From: Bradyrhizobium nivariense
GTDB lineage: Bacteria > Pseudomonadota > Alphaproteobacteria > Rhizobiales > Xanthobacteraceae
Direction: 5' to 3'
Assembly: GCF_029846715.1 (NCBI RefSeq)
Contig: NZ_JARVWW010000054.1
Span: forward strand, 1 to 34,423
Length of the DNA: 34,423 bases
Shown: in pieces, positions 17,795 through 27,741 of the stretch
Position numbering within the stretch: the first letter of the stretch is position 1
Layout: each line of letters begins with the position of its first letter
Translations under genes and position numbers: made by a program
The notes under the pieces: model-generated
Told to the model about the DNA's origin: nothing
What the model saw: the letters and a program-made list of their open reading frames with translations, nothing else
Databases searched by the model: none

Positions 17795-18334
17795 TCAGTG
17801 CCCCTCGAACGTCATCAGCGTGCGCACCGGCACGTCCATCGCGCGCAGTTTGGCGGCGCCGCCGAGCTCGGGCAGGTCGATGATGAAGCAGGCGGCGACC
17901 ACATTGGCGCCGATCTGCCGCAGCAGCTTCACCGCGCCCTCCGCGGTGCCGCCGGTGGCGATGAGGTCGTCGACCAGGATCACCCGCTCGCCGGGCTGGA
18001 TGGCGTCGACATGCATCTCCATCTCGTCGATGCCGTATTCCAGCGAATAGGCGATGCGCACCGTAGTGTGCGGCAGCTTGCCTTTTTTCCGGATCGGCAC
18101 GAAGCCGGCCGAAACCTGATGCGCCACCGCGCCGCCGATGATGAAGCCGCGCGCCTCCATGCCGGCGACCTTGTCGATCTTGTTACCGGCCCAGGGATTG
18201 ACGAGTTCGTCGACCGCGCGACGGAACGCGCGCGCATCCGCGAGCAGCGTGGTGATGTCGCGGAACATGATCCCGGGTTTCGGGTAGTCCGGGATGGTGC
18301 GGACGCTCGCCTTCAGATCGTGGTCAAAGATCAT
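17795..18334 (-). CDS. apt: Adenine phosphoribosyltransferase
   Basis: A 179-residue purine salvage enzyme that converts adenine and PRPP to AMP plus pyrophosphate in the cytosol. The type I PRTase PRPP-binding loop is VILVDDLIATGGTAEGAVKL (about residues 118-137). MEARGFIIGGAVAH and the flexible-loop segment VRIAYSLEYGIDEMEMH are also diagnostic. Length matches the family. It starts nine bases after the trpE(G) stop, with a GAGG-type ribosome site inside the end of trpE(G), so it is very likely translated from the same transcript. Confidence 0.95.
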   Translation of the reverse strand: MIFDHDLKASVRTIPDYPKPGIMFRDITTLLADARAFRRAVDELVNPWAGNKIDKVAGMEARGFIIGGAVAHQVSAGFVPIRKKGKLPHTTVRIAYSLEYGIDEMEMHVDAIQPGERVILVDDLIATGGTAEGAVKLLRQIGANVVAACFIIDLPELGGAAKLRAMDVPVRTLMTFEGH

Positions 18335-18343
18335 TGTTGCCTC

Positions 18344-20509
18344 TCAATCAACACGCGCATCCAGCCGGAACGCGTTCTCGACAATCCTCAAGCCCACCTC
18401 GCCGCTGAGCGACATCAGCGATTCCGGATGGAATTGCACGCCGGCGACCGGCAGGGTCTTGTGCTCCAGCGCCATGGCCACGCCGTCCTCGGTGCTGGCG
18501 GTGACGGACAAAACCTCCGGCATGCTGTCGCGCTCGACATAGAGCGAGTGATAGCGGCCGATGACGATCTCGTTCGGCAGATTGCGCATCAACCGCCCGC
18601 CGCGGACCTGCACCCGCGAGGGCCGGCCGTGGGCGGGATGCGTGAGCTGCCCGAGCTCGCCGCCGAAATATTCGCCGATCGCCTGGACGCCGAGACAGAC
18701 GCCGAACACCGGCAGCTTGTTCTCCAGCGCCGCGTCGATGGTCTTCTTGATCCCGAAATCCTCAGGCCTGCCGGGCCCGGGCGACAACACCAGCAAATCC
18801 CACCTGTTCCGCTTGAGCATGTCGAGCGCATGCACATGGCGGACCACGGTGACATCGGCACCGACCTGACGGAAATAGTCGGCGAGCATGTGCACAAAAC
18901 TGTCGTCGTGATCGATCAGCAGCACCCGCTTGCCCGAACCGGTGGCATCGGGCGCGAAGGCTGACAGCGGCTTTGGCGGATCACCGCGCAGCGCCTGGAA
19001 CAGAGCTGCGGCTTTGACCTGGCATTCACGGTCTTCCGCGGCGGGATCGGAGTCGAACAGGCAGGTCGCGCCGACGCGGACCTCGGCGAGGCCCTCTTTC
19101 ATCCGGATGGTACGAATGGTGAGGCCGGTGTTGATGCTGCCGTCGAAATTCACCGCCCCGATCGCGCCGGCATACCAGCGCCGCGGCGAGCGCTCGTGAT
19201 CCTCGACGAACTGCATCGCCCAGAGCTTTGGCGCGCCTGTTACCGTGACGGCCCAGGCGTGGGTGAGGAAGGCGTCGAGCGCATCGAAGCCGGGACGCAG
19301 CATGCCCTCAACATGGTCGACGGTGTGGAAGAGCTTTGAATAGGTCTCGATCTGCCGGCGCGCCAGCACCTTGATCGTGCCGGGGACGCAGACGCGCGCC
19401 TTGTCGTTGCGGTCGACGTCGGTGCACATGTTGAGCTCGAACTCGTCCTTCTCCGAGTTCAGGAGCTGGCGGATCTGTTCGGCATCGCCGATCGCATCAG
19501 TCCCGCGCGCGATCGTGCCCGAGATGGGGCAGGTCTCGACCCGGCGCCCGTCCGAGCGCACGAACATTTCGGGCGAAGCCGAGACGAGAAACTCGCCCTC
19601 GCCAAGATTCATCAGCGCGCCGTAGGGCGAGGGGTTGATGACGCAGAGCCGCTGGAACACTTCCGCCGGCGAGCGGTCGCAGGGCTCGGCGAAGAGCTGC
19701 CCCGGCACCGCCTCGAACAAATCGCCACGCGCAAAGGCCGCGCGCGCGGTCTCGACGGTGGCCTGATATTCGCCGGGCGCGTGATCGGCAAAACCCTGGC
19801 GCGGTGTCTTGAGGTACGGGCTCTCGGCGGTCTCGTGCGGCAGGCCCGCGGTGGATCTGCCCTTCCAGGCGAAATCGTAAGTGAGTACGACGCCGCGGCC
19901 GGTGGCGCGGTCATAGGCCAGCAGGCGATCGGGGACGTAGAGCACGATGTCGCGCTGGTCGCTCTCACGCGCGCGCTTCTGCACGAGGTCCTCGATCTGG
20001 AACACGAGGTCGTAGGCGAAGGCGCCGAACAGGCCGAGCAGCCCGTCGTCATTGGCGGAGAAGGCGGCGACGAGATCGCGCACCAGCGACATCACGCTGG
20101 CACGCCGCGTGCGCTGGTCTTCGTCGATCGGGGCTTCGCCGCGGATGATGTGGCCGGCAAGGCGCGAGGCGGTTTTCTCGGAGATCACCACGCAGGGTTC
20201 GCGCAGCACGTCAGCGAGGAAGGCGATCAGCACCTGTCCGCGCTCGTTCAAAGCCTCCAGCTTGAAATTGAAGCCAGCGGTCTCGAGCTTGAGCGGCGGA
20301 TCGGAGAAGCCGAGGTCAAAACTCTCGTAGCGGCCGGGCACGGTCGTGCCCGAGGACAGCACCACGCCGCGGCGCCGGTCGAGCAGGCTGATGAGATCGT
20401 CGAGCCGGTTGGCGCCACCGGTAAACTGCTCCGCCACGCGCGTGATCGCGAGACCTGAGCGGGTCACATAGTCGCTTCTGGCCGGGAGGGCAAAGACGGT
20501 CCTGTTCAT
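18344..20509 (-). CDS. trpE: Fused anthranilate synthase TrpE(G)
   Basis: A 721-residue single-chain anthranilate synthase. Residues 1 to about 510 are the TrpE chorismate-binding part (PISGTIARGTDAIGD, ELNMCTDVDRNDKARVC, GAPKLWAMQFVEDHE). Residues about 525-721 are the glutamine amidotransferase TrpG, with LSPGPGRPEDFG, the nucleophile region FGVCLGVQAIGEYFGG and the His-Glu motif GVQFHPESLM. It makes anthranilate from chorismate and glutamine, the first step of tryptophan synthesis. The fusion is typical of Rhizobiales. AAGAGGA precedes the ATG at 20509. Upstream is a Trp-Trp leader peptide with an attenuator, so expression should fall when charged tRNA-Trp is plentiful. apt follows nine bases downstream. 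Confidence 0.97.
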   Translation of the reverse strand: MNRTVFALPARSDYVTRSGLAITRVAEQFTGGANRLDDLISLLDRRRGVVLSSGTTVPGRYESFDLGFSDPPLKLETAGFNFKLEALNERGQVLIAFLADVLREPCVVISEKTASRLAGHIIRGEAPIDEDQRTRRASVMSLVRDLVAAFSANDDGLLGLFGAFAYDLVFQIEDLVQKRARESDQRDIVLYVPDRLLAYDRATGRGVVLTYDFAWKGRSTAGLPHETAESPYLKTPRQGFADHAPGEYQATVETARAAFARGDLFEAVPGQLFAEPCDRSPAEVFQRLCVINPSPYGALMNLGEGEFLVSASPEMFVRSDGRRVETCPISGTIARGTDAIGDAEQIRQLLNSEKDEFELNMCTDVDRNDKARVCVPGTIKVLARRQIETYSKLFHTVDHVEGMLRPGFDALDAFLTHAWAVTVTGAPKLWAMQFVEDHERSPRRWYAGAIGAVNFDGSINTGLTIRTIRMKEGLAEVRVGATCLFDSDPAAEDRECQVKAAALFQALRGDPPKPLSAFAPDATGSGKRVLLIDHDDSFVHMLADYFRQVGADVTVVRHVHALDMLKRNRWDLLVLSPGPGRPEDFGIKKTIDAALENKLPVFGVCLGVQAIGEYFGGELGQLTHPAHGRPSRVQVRGGRLMRNLPNEIVIGRYHSLYVERDSMPEVLSVTASTEDGVAMALEHKTLPVAGVQFHPESLMSLSGEVGLRIVENAFRLDARVD

Positions 20510-20599
20510 GTGGTCCTCTTACGAAACTTGCCGAGGGAACGCCACACAGGACAAACGATCAGGCCGCCGCACTGCGTGGGCGACCTTCGACGATTTGGG

Positions 20600-20635
20600 A
20601 AAAGAAATCGCACCGGCCACCTCTTAGGAGGTGCG
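20600..20635 (-). terminator. Candidate trp attenuator hairpin
   Basis: On the transcript, CGCACC (20635-20630) can pair with GGTGCG (20614-20609), directly followed by ATTTCTTTT (20608-20600). This is a terminator-like arrangement just after the leader peptide. A competing hairpin (20628-20633 with 20618-20623, perfect 6 bp, 4-base loop) overlaps the leader stop codon. The overlap of Trp codons, stop codon and exclusive hairpins is the expected layout for ribosome-mediated attenuation. The exact terminator and antiterminator pairing is inferred by eye. Confidence 0.55.
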
Positions 20636-20671
20636 CCACCAAAGACGGGCTGGGCGGACGGCGGTGCTCAT
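20624..20671 (-). CDS. trpL: trp leader peptide (TrpL-like)
   Basis: A 15-codon open frame reads MSTAVRPARLWWRTS, with tandem Trp codons at positions 11-12 and a stop inside the attenuator hairpin. An in-frame ATG at 20689 would make it 21 codons, but that ATG falls between the best -35 and -10 boxes, so 20671 is preferred. In rhizobia trpE(G) is known to be controlled by attenuation through such a leader, and the attenuated leader RNA and the peptide have been reported to act in trans. This copy fits that scheme by position and content. Confidence 0.8.
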   Translation of the reverse strand: MSTAVRPARLWWRTS

Positions 20672-20678
20672 GGGGCGG

Positions 20679-20708
20679 ATACTCACCATGGGGCGGGGAC
20701 GGCGTCAA
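20679..20708 (-). promoter_or_regulatory. Candidate trpL/trpE(G) promoter
   Basis: TTGACG (20708-20703) and GAGTAT (20684-20679) are separated by 18 bases on the minus strand. Transcription starting about eight bases after the -10 would begin at or next to the A of the leader ATG (20671), giving a leaderless leader peptide. The -10 matches the consensus only moderately (3 of 6). Confidence 0.5.
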
Positions 20709-20722
20709 GGGTGGCCAACGCG

Positions 20723-20805
20723 GTAGCCCGGATGGAGCGCAGCGCAATCCGGGGCTGTCTATCGTGACACCAAACCCGGATTGCGCTGCGCTCCATCCGG
20801 GCTAC
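20723..20805. repeat. Perfect 31-bp inverted repeat
   Basis: Arms 20723-20753 and 20775-20805 are perfect inverted copies (31 of 31) around a 21-base spacer, with the core GGATGGAGCGCAGCGCAATC. The element lies directly downstream of the dienelactone hydrolase stop and upstream of the trp promoter, so it probably insulates the two units. It resembles a widespread intergenic repeat of this bacterial group (inference). Confidence 0.88.
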
Positions 20806-20811
20806 GGGCGA

Positions 20812-21486
20812 CTACCCCAGATGCTTCCGGAAAAACTCCGTCGCCCTGCCCCAGGCGAGCTCGGCGGCTTCGCGGTCGTGCACCGACTGGCGCTGCTCAT
20901 TGACGAAGGCGTGCTCGGCGTCATAGCGGAACAGCTCCAGCGACTTGCCGGCGGCCTTCATGGCCTTTTCGAAACCATTGACCAGCTCGGGCGTGCACCA
21001 ATCGTCCTTGTTGGCGAAATGGGCCTGGAGCGGGATCTTGACGTCGGCGGGCTTGGCCGCCTGCTCCGGCGGAATGCCGTAGAACACGACACCGGCGGCG
21101 AGCTCCGGCACATGCACTGAGCCGATGATGGTGACGGCGCCACCGAGGCAGAAGCCTGTTAGCCCGACCTTGGCGCCGTTGCGCGACAGATATTGCGTGG
21201 CGCCGCGCACGGTCTGCGTGGTGGCGTCCATGAAGTCGAGCGAGTTCATCTCTTTGCCGGCCGCGTCGGTGTCGTGATAGGGCACCACCTTGCCCTTGTA
21301 GAGATCGGGCGCCAGCGCATCGAAACCGGCCAGCGCGAAGCGGTCGCACAGGCCCCTGATCTGGTCCGACAGGCCCCACCATTCCTGGATGACCACCACG
21401 CCCGGCGCGTTGCCGCGCGCGGCATTGGCGAGATAGCCCGATGCGTCCTTGCCGTCCGGGCGCTTGAAGGTGATGGCGGTTCCCAT
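20812..21486 (-). CDS. Dienelactone hydrolase family protein
   Basis: A 224-residue alpha/beta hydrolase of the DLH family. The family Cys-type nucleophile is Cys113 in LTGFCLGGAVTI. Glu35 in VVVIQEWWGLSD is the residue that activates the Cys in characterised DLH enzymes. The acid is Asp161 or Asp162 (NKDDWC) and the base is His192 in AEHAFVNE. The prototype hydrolyses dienelactone to maleylacetate, but many paralogues act on other esters or lactones, so the substrate is open. GGAGG precedes the ATG at 21486. A longer in-frame start at 21585 would run into the bc1 terminator and is rejected. Confidence 0.92.
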   Translation of the reverse strand: MGTAITFKRPDGKDASGYLANAARGNAPGVVVIQEWWGLSDQIRGLCDRFALAGFDALAPDLYKGKVVPYHDTDAAGKEMNSLDFMDATTQTVRGATQYLSRNGAKVGLTGFCLGGAVTIIGSVHVPELAAGVVFYGIPPEQAAKPADVKIPLQAHFANKDDWCTPELVNGFEKAMKAAGKSLELFRYDAEHAFVNEQRQSVHDREAAELAWGRATEFFRKHLG

Positions 21487-21583
21487 GGTGTCCTCCGACG
21501 AGTTTGGGGGAGCGGTTGCCGGTATTTTGGCCGCTGCGAGCACGATAGGCAATCGCGCCAGACAACACACGCTCGTGTGCAAC

Positions 21584-21607
21584 AAAAAAGCCCCCTTGCG
21601 GGGGCTT
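21584..21607 (-). terminator. Rho-independent terminator of the fbc operon
   Basis: AAGCCCCC (21588-21595) pairs with GGGGGCTT (21600-21607) around a 4-base loop. On the minus strand the stem is followed by a T-run (21589-21584). It lies about 30 bases after the fbcH stop, as expected for the end of the cytochrome bc1 operon. Confidence 0.9.
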
Positions 21608-21635
21608 CTTCATGTCTCGTCTCGCCTCGAACCGC

Positions 21636-23699
<2,064 letters not shown>

Positions 23700-23761
23700 G
23701 ATGCGATCCTGAGGAAATAGTACGACGAGACGGCGCGAAGCTTCGGACGAGGATCCGAAGC

Positions 23762-24292
23762 TCAGCCGATCTGGATTTTGGTGTCGGAAACGAACTGGTA
23801 CGGCGGCACCGGCAGGTTCGCGGGCGCGGGCCCCTGGCGGATGCGGCCGGACGAATCGTACTGCGAACCATGGCAGGGGCAGAAGAACCCGTCGTAATTG
23901 CCTTCATGGGCGATCGGGATGCAGCCGAGATGGGTGCAGATGCCGATCACGACCAGCCACTGGTCGTGGCCGGACTTGACCCGGGCTTCGTCGGACTGCG
24001 GATCGGGCAGGCTCGCCACGTTGACGGCGCGCGCCTCGTCGATCTGCTTCTTGGTGCGGTGGCTGATGTAGATCGGCTTGCCGCGCCAGAACACCTTGAT
24101 GTCCTGCCCCTCGGCGACCGGGCTGAGATCGACCTCGATCGGCGCACCGGCGGCGATGGTCGACGCATCAGGATTCATTTGGGAGACGAAGGGCCAGAGC
24201 GCGGCTGCGCCCCCTACTGCTGCAGCTGCCCCCGTTGCAACGAATAAGAAATCACGGCGTGTCGGATGGTCCGCCGAAGACGCTGTCGTCAC
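23762..24292 (-). CDS. petA: Rieske iron-sulfur protein of the bc1 complex
   Basis: A 176-residue Rieske subunit (also called FbcF), which carries electrons from ubiquinol to cytochrome c1. A Tat-type anchor TRRDFLFVATGAAAAVGGAA lies at residues 11-30. The [2Fe-2S] ligands are Cys119 and His121 (box 1 CTHLGC, with Cys124) and Cys138 and His141 (box 2 CPCHG, with Cys140); Cys124 and Cys140 form the conserved disulfide. The start codon is GTG at 24292. It is the first gene of the operon and diverges from trmL across 278 bases that should hold the fbc promoter. Confidence 0.97.
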   Translation of the reverse strand: MTTASSADHPTRRDFLFVATGAAAAVGGAAALWPFVSQMNPDASTIAAGAPIEVDLSPVAEGQDIKVFWRGKPIYISHRTKKQIDEARAVNVASLPDPQSDEARVKSGHDQWLVVIGICTHLGCIPIAHEGNYDGFFCPCHGSQYDSSGRIRQGPAPANLPVPPYQFVSDTKIQIG

Positions 24293-24570
24293 GATTCCAA
24301 CCCTTTCTTCTTATGCAGCCGGCGGAACCGCTCCAGAGGCCCCCAAGGTCCCCAGAACAGCCTGCCGGCGCCCGCGGCCCCCCGCGGCGGCAGAACTTCA
24401 AGTGTCCCCACCAAAACAAGGCGAAAACAGCAGTCCAGAATCGTTCTATTGGCACCCTTGCCGGGCGAGCGCAAGCCCGCTATCGGCGCGGGAGCGTGCA
24501 ATGCACGAATTCCGCGGCCAGCGATGTTTTATTGAGACATTTTCGATCCACACCAGCCCACTGTCCCGCC

Positions 24571-25032
24571 ATGCACATAGCGCTTTTCCAACCCGACATC
24601 GCCCAGAACACCGGCACGATTCTCAGGCTCTGCGCCTGCCTGGGACTATCAGCCCATATCATCGAACCCGCCGGCTTCCCCGTCTCCGACCGCCTGTTCC
24701 GCCGGGCGGGAATGGACTACCTCGACCATGTCAGCATCACCCGCCACGACTCCTGGTCGAAATTCGAGCAATGGCGCGCGGGCCGCGGCGCCCGGCTGCT
24801 GCTGTTCACCACCAAAGGGGCGACCGACTATCGCGATTTCCGTTACCAGACGGCGGACATCCTGCTATTCGGGCGCGAGAGCGCCGGGGTCACCGACGCG
24901 GTGGTCGAGGCTGCGGACGCGCGGCTGGTGATCCCGATCACGCCGGGGCTGCGGTCGCTCAATGTCGCCATGACTGCGGCGATGGCCGCAGGCGAAGCGC
25001 TGCGGCAGCTCCGGAACCCCATGGGCCCATAG
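24571..25032 (+). CDS. trmL: tRNA (cytidine/uridine-34 2'-O)-methyltransferase TrmL
   Basis: A 153-residue SPOUT-fold enzyme that methylates the wobble ribose of certain leucine tRNAs. It starts MHIALFQPDIAQNTGTILRL, the family N terminus. The knot-forming SAM-site motifs LLFGRESAGV and IPITPGLRSLNVAMTAAM lie in the last third. Size matches TrmL, the minimal SPOUT methyltransferase. The upstream in-frame extension (from 24235) overlaps the Rieske gene and is not conserved in character, so the ATG at 24571 is chosen. queE begins 16 bases downstream, so the two may be co-transcribed. Confidence 0.93.
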   Translation: MHIALFQPDIAQNTGTILRLCACLGLSAHIIEPAGFPVSDRLFRRAGMDYLDHVSITRHDSWSKFEQWRAGRGARLLLFTTKGATDYRDFRYQTADILLFGRESAGVTDAVVEAADARLVIPITPGLRSLNVAMTAAMAAGEALRQLRNPMGP

Positions 25033-25048
25033 GATTGAGGAGAGACGG

Positions 25049-25681
25049 TTGAGTTACGCGGTCAAGGAAATCTTCCTGACCCTGCAAGGCGAAGGCGCCC
25101 ATGCCGGGCGCGCGTCGGTATTTTGCCGTTTTGCCGGCTGCAATCTCTGGAGCGGGCGCGAGGCCGACCGCGCGGGCGCGACCTGCAAATTCTGCGACAC
25201 CGATTTCGTCGGCACCGACGGCACGCTCGGCGGGCGCTACGCCTCGGCCGTGGAACTCGCCGGCACCATCGCCGCGCAATGGACAGCCTCCACTGACAAC
25301 CGTTACGTGGTGCTCACCGGCGGCGAGCCGCTGCTCCAGGTCGATGCCGCGCTGGTCGAGGCGCTTCATGCACGCGGCTTCGAGATCGGGGTCGAGACCA
25401 ACGGCACGATCGCCCCGCCGGAAGGACTCGACTGGATCTGCGTCAGCCCGAAGGGCGGCAGCGATCTGGTGATCCGGCGCGGCCACGAGCTCAAGCTGGT
25501 CTATCCGCAGGCGCTCGCCGCGCCGGAGGCCTTCGCGGATCTCGCCTTCGAGCGCTTCTCGCTGCAGCCGATGGACGGGCCCGAGGTCGTGGAAAACACC
25601 GCGCGCGCAATCGACTATTGCCTGAATCATCCGCAATGGCGGCTCAGCGTGCAGACGCATAAGTTGCTCGGTATCAGATAG
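25049..25681 (+). CDS. queE: 7-carboxy-7-deazaguanine synthase QueE
   Basis: A 210-residue radical-SAM enzyme that converts 6-carboxy-tetrahydropterin to 7-carboxy-7-deazaguanine on the way to preQ0 and queuosine. Cluster ligands are Cys31, Cys46 and Cys49, giving the QueE-type C-x14-C-x2-C spacing (GCNLWSGRE...CKFCDTDF). The glycine-rich SAM motif is VVLTGGEPLLQ (about 87-97), with VETNGT following. The start codon is TTG at 25049, supported by AGGAGAG just upstream. queD follows after 17 bases, consistent with successive steps of one pathway. Confidence 0.95.
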   Translation: MSYAVKEIFLTLQGEGAHAGRASVFCRFAGCNLWSGREADRAGATCKFCDTDFVGTDGTLGGRYASAVELAGTIAAQWTASTDNRYVVLTGGEPLLQVDAALVEALHARGFEIGVETNGTIAPPEGLDWICVSPKGGSDLVIRRGHELKLVYPQALAAPEAFADLAFERFSLQPMDGPEVVENTARAIDYCLNHPQWRLSVQTHKLLGIR

Positions 25682-25698
25682 GATTGGTTTTCGAACAG

Positions 25699-26064
25699 AT
25701 GTGGGAATTGACGAAATCGTTCCGCTTCGAGGCCGCGCACTCATTGTCGGGAACGACGTTTGGCGCGGCCAGCGAAGAGATCCACGGCCACTCCTTTCGC
25801 GCCGAGGTGACGCTGCGCGGCACGCCGGACCCTGCGACCGGCATGGTGGTCGATCTCGGCCTGGTCCAGCGCGCCATCGAGGACGTGCGCGTCACGCTGG
25901 ACCACAAGTACCTCAACAAGATCGAGGCGCTGGGCACACCGACGCTGGAAAACCTCTCGCGCTTCGTCTGGGAACGGCTGGCCCATATCGGCAAGCTCAC
26001 CCGCGTCAGCATCCACCGCGACAGCTGCAACGAGAGCTGCACCTATTACGGTCCGCAAAACTGA
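25699..26064 (+). CDS. queD: 6-pyruvoyl-tetrahydropterin synthase/QueD family protein
   Basis: A 121-residue COG0720 protein. Zinc ligands are His14 (EAAHSL) and His29/His31 (IHGHSF). In typical QueD enzymes (6-carboxy-tetrahydropterin synthase) a catalytic Cys lies four residues before the HGH; here that position is Ser25, followed by Glu26 (SEEIHGH). An ExxHGH pattern is the mark described for the PTPS-III subgroup, linked to folate synthesis. Its place directly after queE argues for the queuosine branch all the same. The C-terminal HRDSCNESCTYYG keeps the usual end motif. I use the ATG at 25699 (MWELTKSFRF); a TTG at 25684 is also in frame. hemF starts 28 bases after its stop. Confidence 0.9.
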   Translation: MWELTKSFRFEAAHSLSGTTFGAASEEIHGHSFRAEVTLRGTPDPATGMVVDLGLVQRAIEDVRVTLDHKYLNKIEALGTPTLENLSRFVWERLAHIGKLTRVSIHRDSCNESCTYYGPQN

Positions 26065-26092
26065 CGACAAGGCTGACGACAGGGCTGAGAGA

Positions 26093-26992
26093 ATGACATC
26101 CACGATGGACCCGAGCTTGATCGAAGACCGCAAGACCCGCGCACGCGCCTGGTTCGAAGCCTTGCGCGACGACATCTGCGCGAGCTTCGAGCGGCTGGAG
26201 GACGACGCCCCCCAAAGCCTCTATCCGGGCGAGGCCGGCCGCTTCGAGCGCACGCCCTGGCACCGCACCGATCATACCGGCGCGGCCGGCGGCGGCGGCG
26301 TGATGTCGATGATGTCAGGCCGGCTGTTCGAGAAGGTCGGCGTGCACTGCTCGACCGTGCACGGCGAGTTCGCGCCCGAGTTTCGCGCGCAGATCCCGGG
26401 CGCGGCGGAAGACCCGAAGTTCTGGGCCTCCGGCATCTCGCTGATCGCGCATCTGCGCAATCCGCATGTGCCCGCGGTGCACATGAACACGCGCTTCGTC
26501 GTCACCACAAAAGCCTGGTTCGGCGGCGGCGCCGATCTCACGCCGGTGCTCGACCGCCGGCGCACGCAGGACGATGCCGACGCCATCGCCTTCCACGCCG
26601 CGATGAAGCAGGCCTGCGCGCAGCCGAACGGCATCGCCGATTACGACAAGTACAAAAAGTGGTGCGACGAGTATTTCCACCTGCCGCACCGCAAAGAGGC
26701 GCGCGGCATCGGCGGCATCTTCTACGACTGGCACGACAGCGGCGACTGGGACGCCGACCTCGCCTTCACCCGGGACGTCGGCCGCGCCTTCCTGAAGATC
26801 TACCCTGACATCGTGCGGCGCAATTTCGCGACAAGCTGGACCGCGGAGGATCGCGAGGAGCAACTGGTCCGGCGCGGCCGCTATGTCGAGTTCAACCTGC
26901 TCTACGACCGCGGCACCATCTTCGGGCTCAAGACCGGCGGCAATGTCGATTCGATCCTGTCGTCGCTGCCGCCGGAGGTGAAATGGCCATGA
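26093..26992 (+). CDS. hemF: Aerobic coproporphyrinogen III oxidase
   Basis: A 299-residue oxygen-dependent enzyme of heme synthesis that turns coproporphyrinogen III into protoporphyrinogen IX. Family signatures include GGGGVMSMM (about 66-74), VHMNTRF, WFGGGADLTP (142-151) and KKWCDEYFHLPHRKEARGIG (188-207), followed by GGIFYD. Length is normal. The ATG at 26093 follows GAGAG; a second in-frame ATG lies four codons on. The HAD hydrolase gene overlaps its last ten bases, implying translational coupling. Confidence 0.96.
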   Translation: MTSTMDPSLIEDRKTRARAWFEALRDDICASFERLEDDAPQSLYPGEAGRFERTPWHRTDHTGAAGGGGVMSMMSGRLFEKVGVHCSTVHGEFAPEFRAQIPGAAEDPKFWASGISLIAHLRNPHVPAVHMNTRFVVTTKAWFGGGADLTPVLDRRRTQDDADAIAFHAAMKQACAQPNGIADYDKYKKWCDEYFHLPHRKEARGIGGIFYDWHDSGDWDADLAFTRDVGRAFLKIYPDIVRRNFATSWTAEDREEQLVRRGRYVEFNLLYDRGTIFGLKTGGNVDSILSSLPPEVKWP

Positions 26993-27741
26993 CCACGATG
27001 AAGCCCGCAATGACGCCGCTGCCGCGCGCCATGCTGATCGATATGGACGACACCATCCTGTCGGCCTATGGCCGGCCCGAGATCGCCTGGAACACGATCG
27101 CGAACGAGTTCGCCGAGGAGCTTGCGCCGCTGCCGCCGCAACTGGTCGCAACTACGGTGCTCGCTTTCGCGAAAAACTTCTGGGCCAACGCGGACGCCTC
27201 GTGGCGGCTCAAGCTCGCCGAAGCCCGTCACCTCACCGTCAAGGGCGGCTTCGCCGCGCTCGCGGCCGCCGGTCACCGCGCCCTGCCCGACGATCTCGCC
27301 ATTCGCCTCGCCGACCGCTTCACCACCTATCGCGAGGAGGAGATGTTCGTCTTCCCCGGCGCGCATGACGCCATCGATCAATTGAAGGCGCTCGGCATCA
27401 AGCTCGCGCTGGTGACCAACGGCGCCGCCGACACCCAGCGCGCCAAGGTCGAGCGCTTCGAGCTGGCGCACCGCTTCCACCATATCCAGATCGAGGGCGA
27501 GCACGGTTTCGGCAAGCCCGAGGAGCGCGCCTATCTGCACGCGATGGACGCGCTCGGCGTCACTGCAAAAGACACCTGGATGATCGGCGACAATCTGGAA
27601 TGGGAAGTCGTGACGCCGCAGCGCCTCGGCATCTATTCGATCTGGATCGACGTGCACGGCGACGGCCTGCCCGGAGGCTCGACCGTGACGCCCGACCGCA
27701 TCATCCGCTCGCTGAGCGAACTGGTGCCGGACCGGGCCTGA
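26983..27741 (+). CDS. HAD-superfamily hydrolase
   Basis: A 252-residue HAD hydrolase, most likely a small-molecule phosphatase. Motif I is MLIDMDDTIL (nucleophile Asp about residue 20, acid/base Asp two on), motif II LALVTNGA, the motif III Lys in HGFGKPEE, and motif IV IGDNLEWEV. A helical cap (about 35-115) follows motif I, as in the HAD-IA/YjjG-like group. The ATG at 26983 overlaps the hemF stop in the string ATGGCCATGA, with GGAGGTGA upstream inside hemF, so expression is coupled to hemF. The substrate is unknown; a housekeeping nucleotide or pyridoxal-phosphate-like phosphatase role is only a guess. Confidence 0.9.
   Translation: MAMTTMKPAMTPLPRAMLIDMDDTILSAYGRPEIAWNTIANEFAEELAPLPPQLVATTVLAFAKNFWANADASWRLKLAEARHLTVKGGFAALAAAGHRALPDDLAIRLADRFTTYREEEMFVFPGAHDAIDQLKALGIKLALVTNGAADTQRAKVERFELAHRFHHIQIEGEHGFGKPEERAYLHAMDALGVTAKDTWMIGDNLEWEVVTPQRLGIYSIWIDVHGDGLPGGSTVTPDRIIRSLSELVPDRA

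Noticed and set aside
20559..20747. A 62-codon minus-strand frame upstream of trpE(G)
   Set aside because: It overlaps the leader peptide and attenuator in another frame; the Trp-Trp leader explains the region better.
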